From Ardenticatenales bacterium (lineage in GTDB: Bacteria; Chloroflexota; Anaerolineae; Promineifilales; Promineifilaceae): a stretch of DNA of 64,000 nt. A program made the translations under genes and the position numbers. Below are positions 63,889 to 64,000 of this stretch, piece after piece (the first letter of the stretch is position 1; every line of letters starts with the position of its first letter). The notes beneath the pieces were generated by a model. The model was given only the letters and a program-made list of their open reading frames with translations. It did no database searches and had not been told where the DNA came from. The stretch lies in assembly GCA_020634575.1 (NCBI GenBank), contig JACKBM010000026.1, positions 12,546 through 76,545 on the forward strand, written 5' to 3'.

Positions 63889-64000
63889 TGTCTGGAACGT
63901 TAGCTGCTTTAGCCCAAGCCCTGAGCGATGGCGCCGTCCGTGTTGTGGATCTGACCGCGACCCTGAGCCCGGACACGGTTGTCATCGATCTGCCGCCCAT
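63889..64000 (+). CDS. Cyclase-family (kynurenine-formamidase-like) protein, truncated by the window end
   Basis: Only 37 residues are visible: MSGTLAALAQALSDG and RVVDLTATLSPDT with IDLPP, the typical opening of the cyclase family of metal-dependent hydrolases (VDLTxxLSxxT). The gene runs past position 64000. The start has TAGGAGA at a normal distance. With the two-subunit decarboxylase it suggests a catabolic pathway for an organic acid or amide. Confidence 0.7.

Overview
The window is one dense bacterial segment of fairly high GC, with no phage, transposase or CRISPR genes. Gene content points to a member of the Chloroflexota (Anaerolineae-like). The hints are a geranylgeranyl-reductase-family flavoprotein, a tungsten-type aldehyde:ferredoxin oxidoreductase, archaeal-type S-adenosylhomocysteine hydrolase, metal-ABC permeases with winged-helix tails, many Thr/Pro-rich lipoproteins and large membrane signalling proteins. 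This assignment is an inference from gene content, not from a marker gene.

Layout. 1-6.9 kb: three paralogous membrane histidine kinases in tandem, a single-domain response regulator and a receiver-PAS-PAS-kinase hybrid. Kinase 1 has lost the phospho-accepting His, kinase 2 has lost the ATP site, and kinase 3 is intact. 7-10.3 kb: a FAD reductase, a serine protease preceded by a free copy of its N-terminal module, and a small membrane protein. 10.3-15.1 kb: a translationally coupled metal-uptake operon on the minus strand (DtxR-family regulator, binding protein, ATPase, two permeases) behind a consensus promoter whose start site lies in a DtxR/IdeR-like operator. 15.1-15.6 kb: a gene-free nested inverted-repeat region. 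15.6-26.9 kb: an acyl-CoA ligase, a pseudo-kinase plus LysM pair, a sugar operon (RfbH-type dehydratase, GT2, PfkB kinase), ahcY and two small membrane proteins. 26.9-35.2 kb (minus strand): dus, miaA, yraN, GT4, a CinA-like protein, a cyclic-nucleotide-binding protein, transaldolase and a phosphoesterase. 35.4-46.5 kb: MoaD-like protein plus aldehyde:ferredoxin oxidoreductase, an ABC-F protein with a possible attenuator leader, two helix-hairpin-helix proteins, an aminotransferase, a luciferase-like oxidoreductase and a lipoprotein.

46.5-54.1 kb is the most interesting part. A five-gene SWIM / unknown / VWA / MoxR / DUF5682-like operon sits exactly between two tRNA-Ala genes (GGC and CGC anticodons) that share sequence and promoter. 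Immediately beyond is a 90-codon SelW-like (Rdx family) gene with an in-frame TGA at the CxxU position and a candidate bacterial SECIS hairpin, so it is predicted to be a selenoprotein.

54.1-64 kb: an acyl-CoA dehydrogenase-like protein, a degenerate PP2C-like membrane protein, a small helical protein with an SPFH protein carrying a DNA-binding-type tail, a lipoprotein, an orphan DUF1156-like DNA methylase, and the start of a two-subunit thiamine-diphosphate decarboxylase operon followed by a truncated cyclase gene.

Two sequence-level signals run across the window: the palindrome ACCGGCCGGT occurs at least 25 times, in genes and between them, and four intergenic spots carry ACCCG(A/T)CGGGT, three of them iterated at 16-17 base spacing and all ending in AACCCCTC.
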